From: Polynucleobacter wuianus
Lineage (GTDB): Bacteria; Pseudomonadota; Gammaproteobacteria; Burkholderiales; Burkholderiaceae
Direction of reading: 5' to 3'
NCBI RefSeq assembly: GCF_001659725.1
Contig: NZ_CP015922.1
Coordinates: 868,001 to 932,000 of the forward strand
Length of the DNA stretch: 64,000 nt
The first letter of the stretch is position 1. The number at the start of each line of letters is the position of its first letter. Below the pieces are notes generated by a model that had not been told where the DNA came from, made no database searches, and saw only the letters and a program-made list of their open reading frames with translations. The translations under genes and the position numbers were made by a program. Shown here one piece after another: positions 1 to 9,723 of the stretch.

Positions 1-65
1 ACCTGCAAAACCTTGGCACTTTGTCTGGTACTGAGATATTCCATTTCTGGCGTAATTGCTTTCAT
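1..65 (-). CDS. Helix-turn-helix regulator, N-terminal fragment (runs off the left edge)
   Basis: An open frame starts with ATG at 65 on the minus strand and runs off the window. An AAGGGGA ribosome binding site lies a few bases upstream. The 21 visible residues include YLSTRQSAKVLQ, which resembles the start of excisionase/MerR-type helix-turn-helix domains (a pattern like STxEAAxxLGVS). It is divergent from sucA and could regulate it or be unrelated. The family call rests on very few residues. Confidence 0.5.
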   Translation of the reverse strand, partial: MKAITPEMEYLSTRQSAKVLQ

Positions 66-228
66 ATTTCCCCTTAATTTCATTAATTCACTTGAAGATT
101 TAGAGAATAAAAATCAATTGGATTTGAATCTGTCCGTAAATATTGAAAGGTGAGTAGGAAAGTTCTTATTCAATTTCACCTCATAGGGAAATACCCCCAA
201 ATTCCAATAAATCAGGGAAAGCCCTTTA

Positions 229-244
229 TGTGACTATGGTCACT
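229..244. promoter_or_regulatory. Crp/Fnr-family-like palindrome upstream of sucA
   Basis: TGTGA-N6-TCACT matches the Crp consensus TGTGA-N6-TCACA at nine of ten defined positions and contains the perfect inverted repeat GTGAC-TATG-GTCAC. It lies in the 301-base gap (66-366) between the divergent helix-turn-helix gene and sucA, about 120 bases before the sucA start. I see no other gene in this gap and no convincing -35/-10 pair. Which Crp/Fnr paralogue would bind, if any, is inference. Confidence 0.4.
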
Positions 245-366
245 CGTGGTAAATTAATGGGGTAGTAACAGTATTTGCACAGATCAATTTGTCAAACGGT
301 AGAGCCGTGTAGCAAATGGTTATAACCACAGTTTTTATTCGGGAAACCCGATGAAAGGTGAGCATC

Positions 367-3222
367 ATGATGCAGGACCAAAGAGATAATTCCTATCTCT
401 TCGGCGGAAACGCCCCATATGTAGAAGAACTCTACGAATCCTACTTGCACGATCCAGCTTCAGTAGCGGATCACTGGCGAGATTATTTTGATAACGTGAA
501 ACAAGTCCCAGCAGTCGATGGTTCGTCTCGAACTGACATTGCACACGGACCGATTGTTGCATCATTTGCTGAGCGTGCTAAGCAAGGCCCCATCAGAACG
601 ATTTCTGATTCGGCTGACTCAGAAATGGGGCGCAAGCGCGTTGCGGTTCAGCAGTTAATTGCGGCGTATCGTAACGTCGGCAATCGCTGGGCTAATATCG
701 ATCCTTTAAAGCGGACAGAGCGTCAGGACATTCCTGAGTTAGATCCAGCTTTCTACGGCTTTACCGATGGCGATATGGATATCGTCTTCAACACTAGCAA
801 TACATTCTTCGGTAAATCCGAAATGACTTTGCGCGATTTGTTGCAAGCATTGCGAGAAACATACTGCGGCACGATTGGCGCCGAGTTTATGTTTATTGCT
901 GATCAAAAGATCAAGAAGTGGTGGCAAGAGAAGTTGGAGTCGATTCGCTCAACTCCACGATTCAATGTCGAAGAAAAGCGCCAGATTCTGGACCGCTTGA
1001 CCGCTGCAGAAGGCCTAGAGCGTTATCTGCAGGCTAAATATGTAGGCCAGAAACGCTTCTCCCTAGAGGGTGGCGAGAGCTTCATTGCTTGTATGGACGA
1101 GTTAATTCGGGATGCAGGCAACAAAGGCGTACAAGAAATTGTGATTGGTATGGCCCACCGTGGTCGCCTGAATGTATTGGTAAACACTTTGGGCAAAATG
1201 CCAAAAGACTTATTTGCCGAGTTCGAGCACAAAGGTCCTGAGACATTACCTGCGGGCGACGTTAAATATCACCAAGGTTTCTCCAGTGATATTTCTACCC
1301 CAGGCGGCCCGGTTCACTTATCCCTGGCATTTAACCCATCCCACTTAGAAATCGTGAACCCAGTAGTGGAAGGTTCCGCGCGTGCTCGTATGGAGCGTCG
1401 TGGCGATATGTTGGGTGAACAAGTGATGCCAGTACTGGTACACGGTGATGCTGCGATTGCAGGTCAAGGTGTTATGCAAGAAACCTTAGCCATGTCAGAA
1501 GTGCGCGGTTATTCCACTGGTGGCACATTTCACATTGTGATTAATAACCAAATCGGTTTCACCACATCTGACCCACGCGATTTGCGATCTAGCTTGTACT
1601 GCACAGACATCATGAAGATTGTGGATGCACCTGTATTACATGTGAATGGCGATGATCCTGAGGCTGTTGTGTTGGCAACTAAGCTAGCACTTGAGTTCCG
1701 CATGAAGTTTCATAAAGATGTGGCGATTGATATCGTTTGTTTCCGAAAACTTGGTCATAACGAGCAAGATACGCCTGCAATGACTCAGCCTTTGATGTAC
1801 AAAATCATTGCTGCCCATCCAGGCACACGTAAGGTCTATGCTGATAAGTTAGAAACTCAAGGCGCATTGCCTGCCGGTACTGGTGACCTCATGGTCAAAG
1901 AGTATCGCGCTGCGATGGATGAAGGCAAGCAAACCTCTGATCCAGTTCTGAGCAATTTCAAAGGCAAGTTTGCAGTAGATTGGTCTCCTTTCTTGAATAA
2001 GAAATGGACTGATGAAGCGGATACCGCTATTCCACTAACGGAGTGGAAGCGTTTGGCTGAAAAGATTTCGACTATTCCAGAAAACTTCAAAGCCCATCCA
2101 TTGGTTGCTAAGGTTTACAACGATCGCGCAGCAATGGGTCGTGGTGAAGTCAATATCGACTGGGGTATGGGTGAGCACATGGCTTTTGCATCCCTAGTTG
2201 CAAGTGGTTATCCAGTGCGTTTGTCGGGCGAGGATAGTGGTCGCGGTACCTTCACTCACCGTCATGCAGTATTGCATGAGCAAAATCGTGAGAAGTGGGA
2301 TACCGGTACTTACATCGCTCTTCAGCACGTTACTAAAGATCAAGCACCATTTGTGGTGATTGACTCAATTCTTTCTGAAGAAGCCGTGCTTGGCTTTGAA
2401 TATGGCTACGCGGCTGCAGAGCCAAATACCCTGACGATCTGGGAAGCTCAGTTTGGCGACTTTGCCAACGGCGCTCAAGTCGTGATCGACCAGTTCATCG
2501 CCTCAGGTGAAGTGAAGTGGGGTCGAGCCAACGGTTTGGTCATGATGTTGCCGCATGGTTATGAAGGCCAAGGCCCAGAGCATTCCTCTGCACGTCTTGA
2601 GCGCTTTATGCAATTGTGCGCCGATACTAATATGCAAGTGATTCAGCCAACCACTGCATCACAGATCTTCCACGTATTGCGTCGTCAAATGATTCGTCAG
2701 TTCCGTAAACCGCTGATCTTGATGACACCAAAATCATTGCTGCGTAATAAAGAAGCCGCTTCACCTTTGTCTGAATTTACAAAGGGTGGCTTCCAAACAG
2801 TAATCGGCGAGCGTGATGAGGCTATCGATGCCAAGAAGGTAACTCGCTTGATTATGTGTTCAGGTAAGGTTTACTACGACTTAGTCAAGCAACGCACAGA
2901 GAAGAGGATTGATGATGCAGCGATTATTCGCTTAGAGCAGCTCTATCCATTCCCGCACAAAGCATTGACTGCTGAGTTGAAGAAATATCCAAAATTAGAA
3001 GAGGTTGTTTGGTGTCAAGATGAGCCACAAAACCAAGGTGCTTGGTTCTTCGTCCAACACAACATCTTGGAAAACATGTCTGACGGTATGAAATTAGCTT
3101 ATGCAGGACGCCCTGCATCTGCTTCGCCTGCTTGTGGATATGCGCATCTTCACCAAGAACAGCAGAAGTCTCTTCTCAATGCGGCATTTGCCAAATTAAA
3201 AGGTTATGTGATCACGAAATAA
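367..3222 (+). CDS. sucA: 2-oxoglutarate dehydrogenase E1 component
   Basis: Thiamine-diphosphate-dependent decarboxylase of the cytoplasmic 2-oxoglutarate dehydrogenase complex in the TCA cycle. About 951 residues, normal for the family. The N-terminal E1o segment carries SYLFGGNAPYVEELY. Family motifs GMAHRGRLNVL (about residue 260), HGDAAIAGQG (about 358) and NNQIGF (about 393) are present, followed by the transketolase-like pyrimidine domain with GEDSGRGTFTHRHA (about 620). An in-frame GTG at 358 is possible, but its first base overlaps the AAAGG ribosome binding site at 354-358. ATG 367 has proper spacing, and ATG 370 is a third option. It leads an operon with odhB and lpdA. Confidence 0.95.
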   Translation: MMQDQRDNSYLFGGNAPYVEELYESYLHDPASVADHWRDYFDNVKQVPAVDGSSRTDIAHGPIVASFAERAKQGPIRTISDSADSEMGRKRVAVQQLIAAYRNVGNRWANIDPLKRTERQDIPELDPAFYGFTDGDMDIVFNTSNTFFGKSEMTLRDLLQALRETYCGTIGAEFMFIADQKIKKWWQEKLESIRSTPRFNVEEKRQILDRLTAAEGLERYLQAKYVGQKRFSLEGGESFIACMDELIRDAGNKGVQEIVIGMAHRGRLNVLVNTLGKMPKDLFAEFEHKGPETLPAGDVKYHQGFSSDISTPGGPVHLSLAFNPSHLEIVNPVVEGSARARMERRGDMLGEQVMPVLVHGDAAIAGQGVMQETLAMSEVRGYSTGGTFHIVINNQIGFTTSDPRDLRSSLYCTDIMKIVDAPVLHVNGDDPEAVVLATKLALEFRMKFHKDVAIDIVCFRKLGHNEQDTPAMTQPLMYKIIAAHPGTRKVYADKLETQGALPAGTGDLMVKEYRAAMDEGKQTSDPVLSNFKGKFAVDWSPFLNKKWTDEADTAIPLTEWKRLAEKISTIPENFKAHPLVAKVYNDRAAMGRGEVNIDWGMGEHMAFASLVASGYPVRLSGEDSGRGTFTHRHAVLHEQNREKWDTGTYIALQHVTKDQAPFVVIDSILSEEAVLGFEYGYAAAEPNTLTIWEAQFGDFANGAQVVIDQFIASGEVKWGRANGLVMMLPHGYEGQGPEHSSARLERFMQLCADTNMQVIQPTTASQIFHVLRRQMIRQFRKPLILMTPKSLLRNKEAASPLSEFTKGGFQTVIGERDEAIDAKKVTRLIMCSGKVYYDLVKQRTEKRIDDAAIIRLEQLYPFPHKALTAELKKYPKLEEVVWCQDEPQNQGAWFFVQHNILENMSDGMKLAYAGRPASASPACGYAHLHQEQQKSLLNAAFAKLKGYVITK

Positions 3223-3266
3223 TCGTTTTCATTACTCAATATACATACAAATAAACAGGATTAATC

Positions 3267-4478
3267 ATGGCTATTTTCGAAGTTAAAGTTCCCCAACTCT
3301 CTGAATCAGTTGCTGAAGCAACTTTATTGCAATGGAAAAAGAAAGTCGGCGATGCTGTCGGTCAGGATGAGATCTTGATCGAAATCGAAACCGATAAAGT
3401 GGTTCTCGAAGTACCAGCGCCTTCAGCTGGCGTATTAACAGAGATCATCGTTGCTGACGGTGGTACTGTTGTTGCTGAACAGTTGATTGCAAAAATTGAT
3501 AGCACTGCGGTAGCTTCTGCAGCTCCTGCTGCTGCCGCTCCAGCCCCTGCTGCGGCACCAGCCGCCGCTCCTGCTAAAGCTGCGGCTCCTGCAGCCAAAG
3601 CTTCTGGCGCAGCCGCATCGCCATCAGCAAGCAAGATCCTAGCTGAGAAGGGTATTGATGCTGGTCAAGTTGCCGGTTCTGGTCGTGATGGTCGTATCAC
3701 TAAAGGTGATGCATTGAATGCTTCTACTGGCGGCGCTAAATCTGCTGCATTGCCAAGCGCACCAATTCCAACTGGCGATCGTCCAGAAGAGCGCGTTCCA
3801 ATGAGCCGCTTGCGTGCTCGTATTGCAGAGCGTTTGCTTGAGTCACAAGCTAACAATGCCATCTTGACTACGTTCAATGAAGTTAACATGGGTCCAGTGA
3901 TCGCATTGCGTAATAAGTACAAGGATCAGTTTGAGAAGACTCATGGCGTCAAGTTAGGCTTTATGTCTTTCTTTGTGAAAGCGGCTACCCATGCTTTAAA
4001 GAAATTCCCACTCCTGAACGCTTCTGTTGATGGCAATGACATCGTTTACCACGGTTACTTTGATATCGGTATCGCTGTAAGCTCCCCTCGTGGCCTGGTA
4101 GTTCCAATTCTGCGTGACGTTGATCAAATGAACTTGGCTGATATCGAGAAGAAGATTGCTGAGTTTGGTGTCAAGGCTCGTGAAGGTAAGTTGTCGATTG
4201 AAGAGTTGACTGGCGGTACGTTCTCCATCTCCAATGGTGGTGTATTTGGTTCCATGCTCTCCACACCAATCATCAACCCACCACAATCTGCCATTTTGGG
4301 TATCCATGCTACCAAGGACCGCGCTGTAGTTGAGAACGGTCAGGTAGTTGTTCGCCCAATTAACTACTTAGCTTTGTCTTATGACCATCGCATCATTGAC
4401 GGTCGCGAGGCGGTACTTGGTTTGGTTGCTATGAAGGATGCTTTGGAAGATCCTTCACGTCTTCTCCTTGATTTGTAA
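3267..4478 (+). CDS. odhB: 2-oxoglutarate dehydrogenase E2, dihydrolipoamide succinyltransferase
   Basis: Core of the 2-oxoglutarate dehydrogenase complex; transfers the succinyl group from lipoate to CoA. The domains read in order. The N-terminal lipoyl domain carries ETDK, with lipoylated Lys44. A flexible Ala/Pro linker covers about residues 83-118. The peripheral-subunit-binding domain covers about 118-150 and contains [12 protein letters not shown]. The C-terminal catalytic domain carries DHRIIDGRE, giving active-site His374 and Asp378. Its 403 residues are typical. It sits 44 bases after sucA and 12 bases before lpdA, so co-transcription is likely. Also called sucB. Confidence 0.95.
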   Translation: MAIFEVKVPQLSESVAEATLLQWKKKVGDAVGQDEILIEIETDKVVLEVPAPSAGVLTEIIVADGGTVVAEQLIAKIDSTAVASAAPAAAAPAPAAAPAAAPAKAAAPAAKASGAAASPSASKILAEKGIDAGQVAGSGRDGRITKGDALNASTGGAKSAALPSAPIPTGDRPEERVPMSRLRARIAERLLESQANNAILTTFNEVNMGPVIALRNKYKDQFEKTHGVKLGFMSFFVKAATHALKKFPLLNASVDGNDIVYHGYFDIGIAVSSPRGLVVPILRDVDQMNLADIEKKIAEFGVKAREGKLSIEELTGGTFSISNGGVFGSMLSTPIINPPQSAILGIHATKDRAVVENGQVVVRPINYLALSYDHRIIDGREAVLGLVAMKDALEDPSRLLLDL

Positions 4479-4490
4479 GAAGGGAAGATC

Positions 4491-5927
4491 ATGAGCCAAG
4501 CTTTTGATGTACTCGTAATCGGCGGTGGCCCTGGTGGCTACATCGCCGCAATTCGTGCGGCGCAACTCGGTTTTAAAGTTGCCTGTGCTGAATCAAATGC
4601 CTATGATGATCCTAAAGGTGAGCCTCGCTTAGGTGGTACTTGCTTAAACGTAGGTTGCATTCCATCTAAAGCCTTATTGGCCTCTTCAGAAGAATTCGAG
4701 AAGATTGGTCACCATGCCGCTGATCATGGCATCAAAGTTAGTTCTGTCAGTATTGATTCCAAGAAGATGGTTTCCCGCAAGGATGACATTGTTACCAAGA
4801 TGACTGGCGGTATTCAGTATTTGTTCCGCAAGAACAAAATCACTTTGTTAAAAGGCCATGCCTCATTTGAAGGTAAGGGCGCTGATGGCTATCAAGTGAA
4901 AATTGATGGCAAAGATAAAGAAACTGTTTCTGCAAAGAACGTCATTATTGCCACTGGCTCTAAAGCCCGTCACTTGCCTGGTTTGTCAGTAGACAATGTA
5001 TTGATCTGCGATAACGAAGGTGCCTTGAAGTTTGATTCAGTACCTAAGAAATTGGGCGTGATCGGTGCTGGTGTTATCGGTTTAGAGCTCGGTTCTGTTT
5101 GGCGTCGCCTAGGTTCGGAAGTCACTGTGCTCGAAGCATTGCCTTCATTCTTGGCGGCTTGCGATGTGAGTATTGCTAAAGAAGCCCAAAAACTGTTCGT
5201 CAAGCAAGGTCTGAACATCAATATGGGTGTGAAGATCGGTGATGTGAAAGCGGATAAGAAAGGTGTTGTTGTTAACTACACTGATAGCGCTGGCAAAGCT
5301 GCCAAATTGGAATGCGATCGCTTGATCGTATCTGTTGGCCGTGTTCCAAATACCGATAAATTAGGTTTAGACAAGATTGGCCTTAAAGTAGATGAGCGTG
5401 GCTTTATTCCAATTGATGACCATACTTGCGCCACTTCAGCGCCTGGTGTTTACGCCGTAGGTGACGTTGTGCGCGGACCAATGTTGGCACATAAAGCAGA
5501 AGACGAAGGTGTTCTAGCTGCTGAAGTCATTGCTGGTCAAAAACCACATATCGATTACAACTGTATTCCTTGGGTGATCTATACCGATCCTGAAATTGCA
5601 TGGGTTGGTAAAACAGAGCAAGCACTCAAAGAAGCGGGCGTTGCTTACAAAGCAGGTCAATTCCCTTTTGCAGCCAATGGTCGCGCATTGGGTATGGGAC
5701 GTGCAGATGGTTTTATCAAAGTGTTGGCTGATGCAAAAACTGATGAGATTCTCGGTGTCCACATCATTGGGCCAAATGCTTCTGACTTAATTGCTGAAGC
5801 TGCCGTAGCTATGGAATTCAAAGCAGCAGCAGAAGATATTGCACGTATTTGTCATCCGCATCCAAGTTTGTCTGAAGTGATGCGTGAAGCAGCGTTAGCG
5901 ACAGATCAACGCGCACTCAATATGTAA
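4491..5927 (+). CDS. lpdA: Dihydrolipoyl dehydrogenase (E3)
   Basis: FAD-dependent disulfide oxidoreductase that reoxidises dihydrolipoamide on E2 with NAD+. The FAD Rossmann motif GGGPGGY is at residues 11-17. The redox pair Cys51/Cys56 lies in [13 protein letters not shown]. The NAD-binding [11 protein letters not shown] lies mid-protein, and the C-terminal HPHPSLSE carries catalytic His457 and Glu462. 478 residues is normal. It is the third gene of the odh operon, so this copy probably serves the 2-oxoglutarate complex. Pyruvate dehydrogenase genes are not in this window. Confidence 0.95.
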   Translation: MSQAFDVLVIGGGPGGYIAAIRAAQLGFKVACAESNAYDDPKGEPRLGGTCLNVGCIPSKALLASSEEFEKIGHHAADHGIKVSSVSIDSKKMVSRKDDIVTKMTGGIQYLFRKNKITLLKGHASFEGKGADGYQVKIDGKDKETVSAKNVIIATGSKARHLPGLSVDNVLICDNEGALKFDSVPKKLGVIGAGVIGLELGSVWRRLGSEVTVLEALPSFLAACDVSIAKEAQKLFVKQGLNINMGVKIGDVKADKKGVVVNYTDSAGKAAKLECDRLIVSVGRVPNTDKLGLDKIGLKVDERGFIPIDDHTCATSAPGVYAVGDVVRGPMLAHKAEDEGVLAAEVIAGQKPHIDYNCIPWVIYTDPEIAWVGKTEQALKEAGVAYKAGQFPFAANGRALGMGRADGFIKVLADAKTDEILGVHIIGPNASDLIAEAAVAMEFKAAAEDIARICHPHPSLSEVMREAALATDQRALNM

Positions 5928-7031
5928 TTGAAAACCATTGAGTATTACCATCAAGAGTTAGAGGTGCGCGGGTATCAAAGTGATCCCGCGCAGCTTCGTG
6001 CTGTAGAGCGTTTACAGCAGTGCGAGGACGAATGGATTGCTTATAAAGAAATCCGCAGTAATACTCTCAAGAAAAAAATCTTTAAACCCAATCTTCCGCG
6101 CGGCCTATATTTATGGGGTGGTGTAGGGCGTGGTAAATCATTCTTGATGGACTGCTTTTATGCAGCCTCACCGCTAGAGAAAAAAATCCGTATTCACTTT
6201 CATGAGTTTATGCGAGAAGTGCATCGCGAATTACATGAGTTGTCCGGTTTGGCAGATCCGTTAGATGAATTGGCAAAACGTATTTCTAATCGCTATCGCT
6301 TGATTTGCTTTGATGAGTTTCACATTAATGACATCGCTGATGCGATGATTCTATATAGGCTATTAAGCGCGCTTTTTGCAGACCGTGTGCAATTTGTGAT
6401 GACATCGAACTATCGCCCTGACCAGCTTTATCCCAATGGTCTCCATCGTGATCGCTTACTACCAGCAATCAAGTTGCTTGAAGAAAAATTAGATGTTCTG
6501 AACGTTGATGCTGGTAATGATTATCGGCGCGTTCAAATGGCCCAGGTTGAGGCCTACCTAACTCCTGTGAATGCAGAAACGCAGGTGACACTGGGGCAAA
6601 TGTTCCAAACCCTCATTGGCAATCAAAAAGAAACCCGTAATCCCGTTTTGCATATTGAGTCGCGTGAATTAAGACCATTGCATATGGCCGATGGCGTAGT
6701 TTGGTTTGATTTTCAAACTTTGTGCTGCGGACCGCGTTCGCAAAATGATTATCTAGAAATCGCCAATCAGTTTCATACGGTAATTTTGTCTGGTGTGCCA
6801 TATATGCCCCCTAGGATGACCAATGAAGCACGTCGCTTCATTTGGTTAATTGATGTCTTATACGACCACAAAATCAAGCTGATTATGTCGGCTGAGGTCC
6901 CGGCACCAGATTTGTATACAGAGGGTCAAATTACCGCTGAATTCTCAAGAACCGTGTCCCGTTTGATCGAGATGCAGTCTCGCGACTATCTTGATGCACC
7001 TCGTCGGGTAATTGACACCAGCTTGACCTAA
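5928..7031 (+). CDS. zapE: AFG1/ZapE-family ATPase
   Basis: P-loop ATPase of the AFG1/ZapE family. E. coli ZapE affects Z-ring constriction, and mitochondrial AFG1 acts in respiratory-chain quality control. Walker A GGVGRGKS is at residues 64-71 and Walker B LICFDEFH is near 125. 367 residues fits the family. The frame is closed by the lpdA stop codon directly upstream, so the TTG at 5928 abutting that stop is the first possible start. The N-terminal YYHQELEVRGYQ segment looks family-like. Having no gap or clear ribosome binding site suggests translational coupling to lpdA. Confidence 0.88.
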   Translation: MKTIEYYHQELEVRGYQSDPAQLRAVERLQQCEDEWIAYKEIRSNTLKKKIFKPNLPRGLYLWGGVGRGKSFLMDCFYAASPLEKKIRIHFHEFMREVHRELHELSGLADPLDELAKRISNRYRLICFDEFHINDIADAMILYRLLSALFADRVQFVMTSNYRPDQLYPNGLHRDRLLPAIKLLEEKLDVLNVDAGNDYRRVQMAQVEAYLTPVNAETQVTLGQMFQTLIGNQKETRNPVLHIESRELRPLHMADGVVWFDFQTLCCGPRSQNDYLEIANQFHTVILSGVPYMPPRMTNEARRFIWLIDVLYDHKIKLIMSAEVPAPDLYTEGQITAEFSRTVSRLIEMQSRDYLDAPRRVIDTSLT

Positions 7032-7040
7032 AATAGGGTC

Positions 7041-7889
7041 ATGAGCAGCTTTTCCACCCTAAATGCCGACCTACATTGCCACTCTGTGGTCTCTGACGGC
7101 ACTTTGACGCCTGAAGCATTGGCAGAACGCGCCAAGGCAAATGGTGTGAACTTGTGGGCACTGACTGATCATGATGAGTTAGGTGGGCAACAGCGTGCTA
7201 AAGCTGCAGCAAGTGCACTGAACATTGATTACTTATCTGGCGTAGAAATTTCTGTAACTTGGATGGGTCAAACGATTCACATCGTGGGTCTTGGGATTAA
7301 TGCAGATCACAGTGGAATTATTGAAGGCTTGCGACGCACCCGTGAAGGTCGCGCTAGTCGTGCCAAGTTCATGGCGGAGCAATTGCTCAAGGTCGGAATT
7401 CCAGGCGCTTATGAAGGCGCCTTACATTACGCCGGCAATCATGATTTGATTTCGAGAACACACTTTGCCAGGTACTTGGTAGAGCAGGGTATTTGCAAGG
7501 ATACGGAGCATGTCTTCAAGAATTATTTAGTCGAAGATAAACCTGGCTACGTACCACATATGTGGGCTAAGCTAGATGATGCTGTGTCATGGATCAAGGC
7601 TGCAGGGGGTGTTGCGGTGATTGCGCACCCAGGTCGCTATAACTTTAATGCGATGCAGATGGATGAGCTGTATAAGCACTTTAAAGATATTGGCGGCCTT
7701 GGGATTGAAGTTATTACCGGCAGTCATAGCCCTGATCAATACAAAACTTACGGTCAGATCGCCCAGCAATATGGATTCCTAGCTTCGCGGGGATCGGATT
7801 TTCATGATCCAGATGAAAGTCATATTGACTTGGGTGCCTTACCCCATTTGCCAGATCATTTAACGCCAGTTTGGTCTGTGTTTCATTAA
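7041..7889 (+). CDS. PHP-domain phosphoesterase (RNase AM/TrpH-like)
   Basis: Metal-dependent phosphoesterase of the PHP superfamily. The first metal motif is DLHCHS (His12, His14), followed by ALTDHDELGG and the later motifs IAHPGRY and RGSDFHDP. E. coli members (YciV/RNase AM) act as 5'-3' exonucleases on short RNA or DNA or degrade 3',5'-bisphosphonucleotides. The exact substrate here is inferred from family. 282 residues is typical. It starts 9 bases after zapE and precedes trpS, matching the trp-linked context seen for trpH in other bacteria. Confidence 0.85.
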   Translation: MSSFSTLNADLHCHSVVSDGTLTPEALAERAKANGVNLWALTDHDELGGQQRAKAAASALNIDYLSGVEISVTWMGQTIHIVGLGINADHSGIIEGLRRTREGRASRAKFMAEQLLKVGIPGAYEGALHYAGNHDLISRTHFARYLVEQGICKDTEHVFKNYLVEDKPGYVPHMWAKLDDAVSWIKAAGGVAVIAHPGRYNFNAMQMDELYKHFKDIGGLGIEVITGSHSPDQYKTYGQIAQQYGFLASRGSDFHDPDESHIDLGALPHLPDHLTPVWSVFH

Positions 7890-7920
7890 TTTAACTTCAT
7901 AATAAAGATAAAGAAAAACG

Positions 7921-9123
7921 ATGTTTGCTGAACGTGTTCTATCCGGTATGCGGCCTACGGGCAATTTACATCTTGGTCATTACCACGGTGTATTAAAGAA
8001 TTGGGTGCGCCTGCAATCTGAATATCCTTGCTTTTTCTTTGTTGCTGACTGGCATGCTTTAACTACGCACTATGAAACACCGGATGTCATTGAGCAATCC
8101 GTTTGGGACATGGTGATTGATTGGTTGGCTGCTGGTGTAGATCCCAATCAAGCTACATTATTTATTCAGAGCAAGGTGCCTGAGCATGCGGAACTTTTCC
8201 TTTTGCTATCGATGGGAACACCGCTGGGCTGGTTAGAACGTGTTCCTACTTATAAGGATCAGATCGAGAAGCTCAAAGAAAAGGACCTACAAACCTATGG
8301 TTTCTTGGGCTACCCATTACTGCAGGCTGCCGATATTTTGATTTACCGTGCACAGCATGTGCCAGTTGGTGAAGACCAGGTGCCTCACGTGGAAATGACG
8401 CGTGAAGTAGCGCGTCGTTTCAACTATCTTTATGGCCGTGAGCCTGAATTTGAAGAAAAAGCACTGGAAGCGGTTAAGAAATTAGGCAGCAAGCGCGCCA
8501 AGATGTATTTGGAACTTCGTGTAGCATTTCAAGAGCGCGGCAATGAAGAGGCGCTTGAACAAGCAAAAGCGTTATTGCAAGAAGCGCAAAGCTTATCTAT
8601 GGCAGATCGCGAGAGACTCTTTGGCTTCTTAGAGGGCGCTCGCAAAATAATCTTGCCAGAGCCCCAGGCATTACTGACTTCAGCATCCCGCATGCCAGGA
8701 ATTGATGGCCAAAAGATGTCTAAGTCCTATGGCAATACGATTAGCGTGCGTGAGCAGCCAGATGAAGTGATTAAAAAGATTCGCACGATGCCAACCGATC
8801 CTGCGCGCGTTCGTAGAACCGATGCTGGTGATCCAGCGCGTTGCCCAGTATGGCAATTACATACCGTCTATTCCAATGAGGAAACGAAGCAGTGGGTAGA
8901 CAAAGGTTGTAAGTCTGCTGGTATTGGTTGTCTTGAATGTAAGCAGCCTGTAATCGATGCGATTCTGGCTGAGCAACAGCCGATGTTTGAGCGGGCACAA
9001 AAATATTTAGATGATCCCAGTCTGCTTCGTTCCATCATTGCTGATGGCTGCGATAAAGCTCGTAAAATTGCACAAGAAACCATGCGTGAGGTTCGTGAAG
9101 CGATGGGCCTAGCTTACGACTAA
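7921..9123 (+). CDS. trpS: Tryptophanyl-tRNA synthetase, long form
   Basis: Class I aminoacyl-tRNA synthetase charging tRNA-Trp in the cytoplasm. The HIGH-type signature is NLHLGH (residues 15-20) and the KMSKS loop is at 265-269. The protein has 400 residues against about 330 for the usual bacterial enzyme. The extra length is an insertion of roughly 70 residues (about 180-250) between the Rossmann core and KMSKS, rich in charged, helix-forming residues and containing EEALEQAKALLQEAQ. A C-rich stretch, KGCKSAGIGCLECK, occurs near 322-335. Both features are probably lineage-specific elaborations. Confidence 0.94.
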   Translation: MFAERVLSGMRPTGNLHLGHYHGVLKNWVRLQSEYPCFFFVADWHALTTHYETPDVIEQSVWDMVIDWLAAGVDPNQATLFIQSKVPEHAELFLLLSMGTPLGWLERVPTYKDQIEKLKEKDLQTYGFLGYPLLQAADILIYRAQHVPVGEDQVPHVEMTREVARRFNYLYGREPEFEEKALEAVKKLGSKRAKMYLELRVAFQERGNEEALEQAKALLQEAQSLSMADRERLFGFLEGARKIILPEPQALLTSASRMPGIDGQKMSKSYGNTISVREQPDEVIKKIRTMPTDPARVRRTDAGDPARCPVWQLHTVYSNEETKQWVDKGCKSAGIGCLECKQPVIDAILAEQQPMFERAQKYLDDPSLLRSIIADGCDKARKIAQETMREVREAMGLAYD

Positions 9124-9136
9124 GATTTCTTCTAAA

Positions 9137-9664
9137 GTGAATTTTCATGATGCTCAAGCAGACGCTTCACCCTGGGTGAAGCGCTTTGCTTCCCAAATTC
9201 CTAAAGAGGGTTTGGTTTTAGATCTCGCATGTGGTGGAGGGCGTCACGCAAAATATCTTGCTATGTTGGGTTATCCCATTCTCGCTGTTGATCAAGATGT
9301 GACGATTGTTGAGCAATTGAAGAACCCTTTAATTACTAGCAAGGCTTGTAATTTAGAGCTAGAGGAATGGCCATTAGCAGGGCTTGAATGCGAGGGTATT
9401 GTGGTTACCAATTACCTCTATCGACCCCATTTGGATCTTCTACCCAAAATGCTGTCCAAAGGAGGGGTTTTGATCTATGAAACCTTCGCCCACGGCAATG
9501 CCCAATTTGGGAAACCAGCCAATCCAAATTTCCTCTTAAATTCTGGGGAATTGTTGGCTTTAGCGGCTCGCCACGACTTGAAAGTCCTTGCCTACGAGGA
9601 TATTTACACAGATGAACCCAAACCAGCTATGGTTCAGCGCCTATGTGCCTTAAAAGCAGGGTGA
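9137..9664 (+). CDS. Class I SAM-dependent methyltransferase (small, TehB-like)
   Basis: A 175-residue single-domain protein with SAM motif I LDLACGGGRHAKYL near residue 28, an acidic loop AVDQD after strand 2, and a typical motif IV/post-I region (VVTNYLYRP, GGVLIYETFAHG). This fits TehB/UbiE-like class I methyltransferases. The substrate is unknown. The GTG start at 9137 follows trpS by 13 bases, and no alternative ATG is in frame nearby. It is probably transcribed with trpS. Confidence 0.8.
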   Translation: MNFHDAQADASPWVKRFASQIPKEGLVLDLACGGGRHAKYLAMLGYPILAVDQDVTIVEQLKNPLITSKACNLELEEWPLAGLECEGIVVTNYLYRPHLDLLPKMLSKGGVLIYETFAHGNAQFGKPANPNFLLNSGELLALAARHDLKVLAYEDIYTDEPKPAMVQRLCALKAG

Positions 9665-9723
9665 AATAGGCGCATTCCGTTACAATTTCAGGGTTAAGAC
9701 AGCTATAAATCGGTACATATTCG

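Noticed and set aside
3362..3634. Ala/Gly-rich minus-strand frame opposite the odhB linker
   Set aside because: Produced by the repetitive Ala/Pro linker codons; not a gene.
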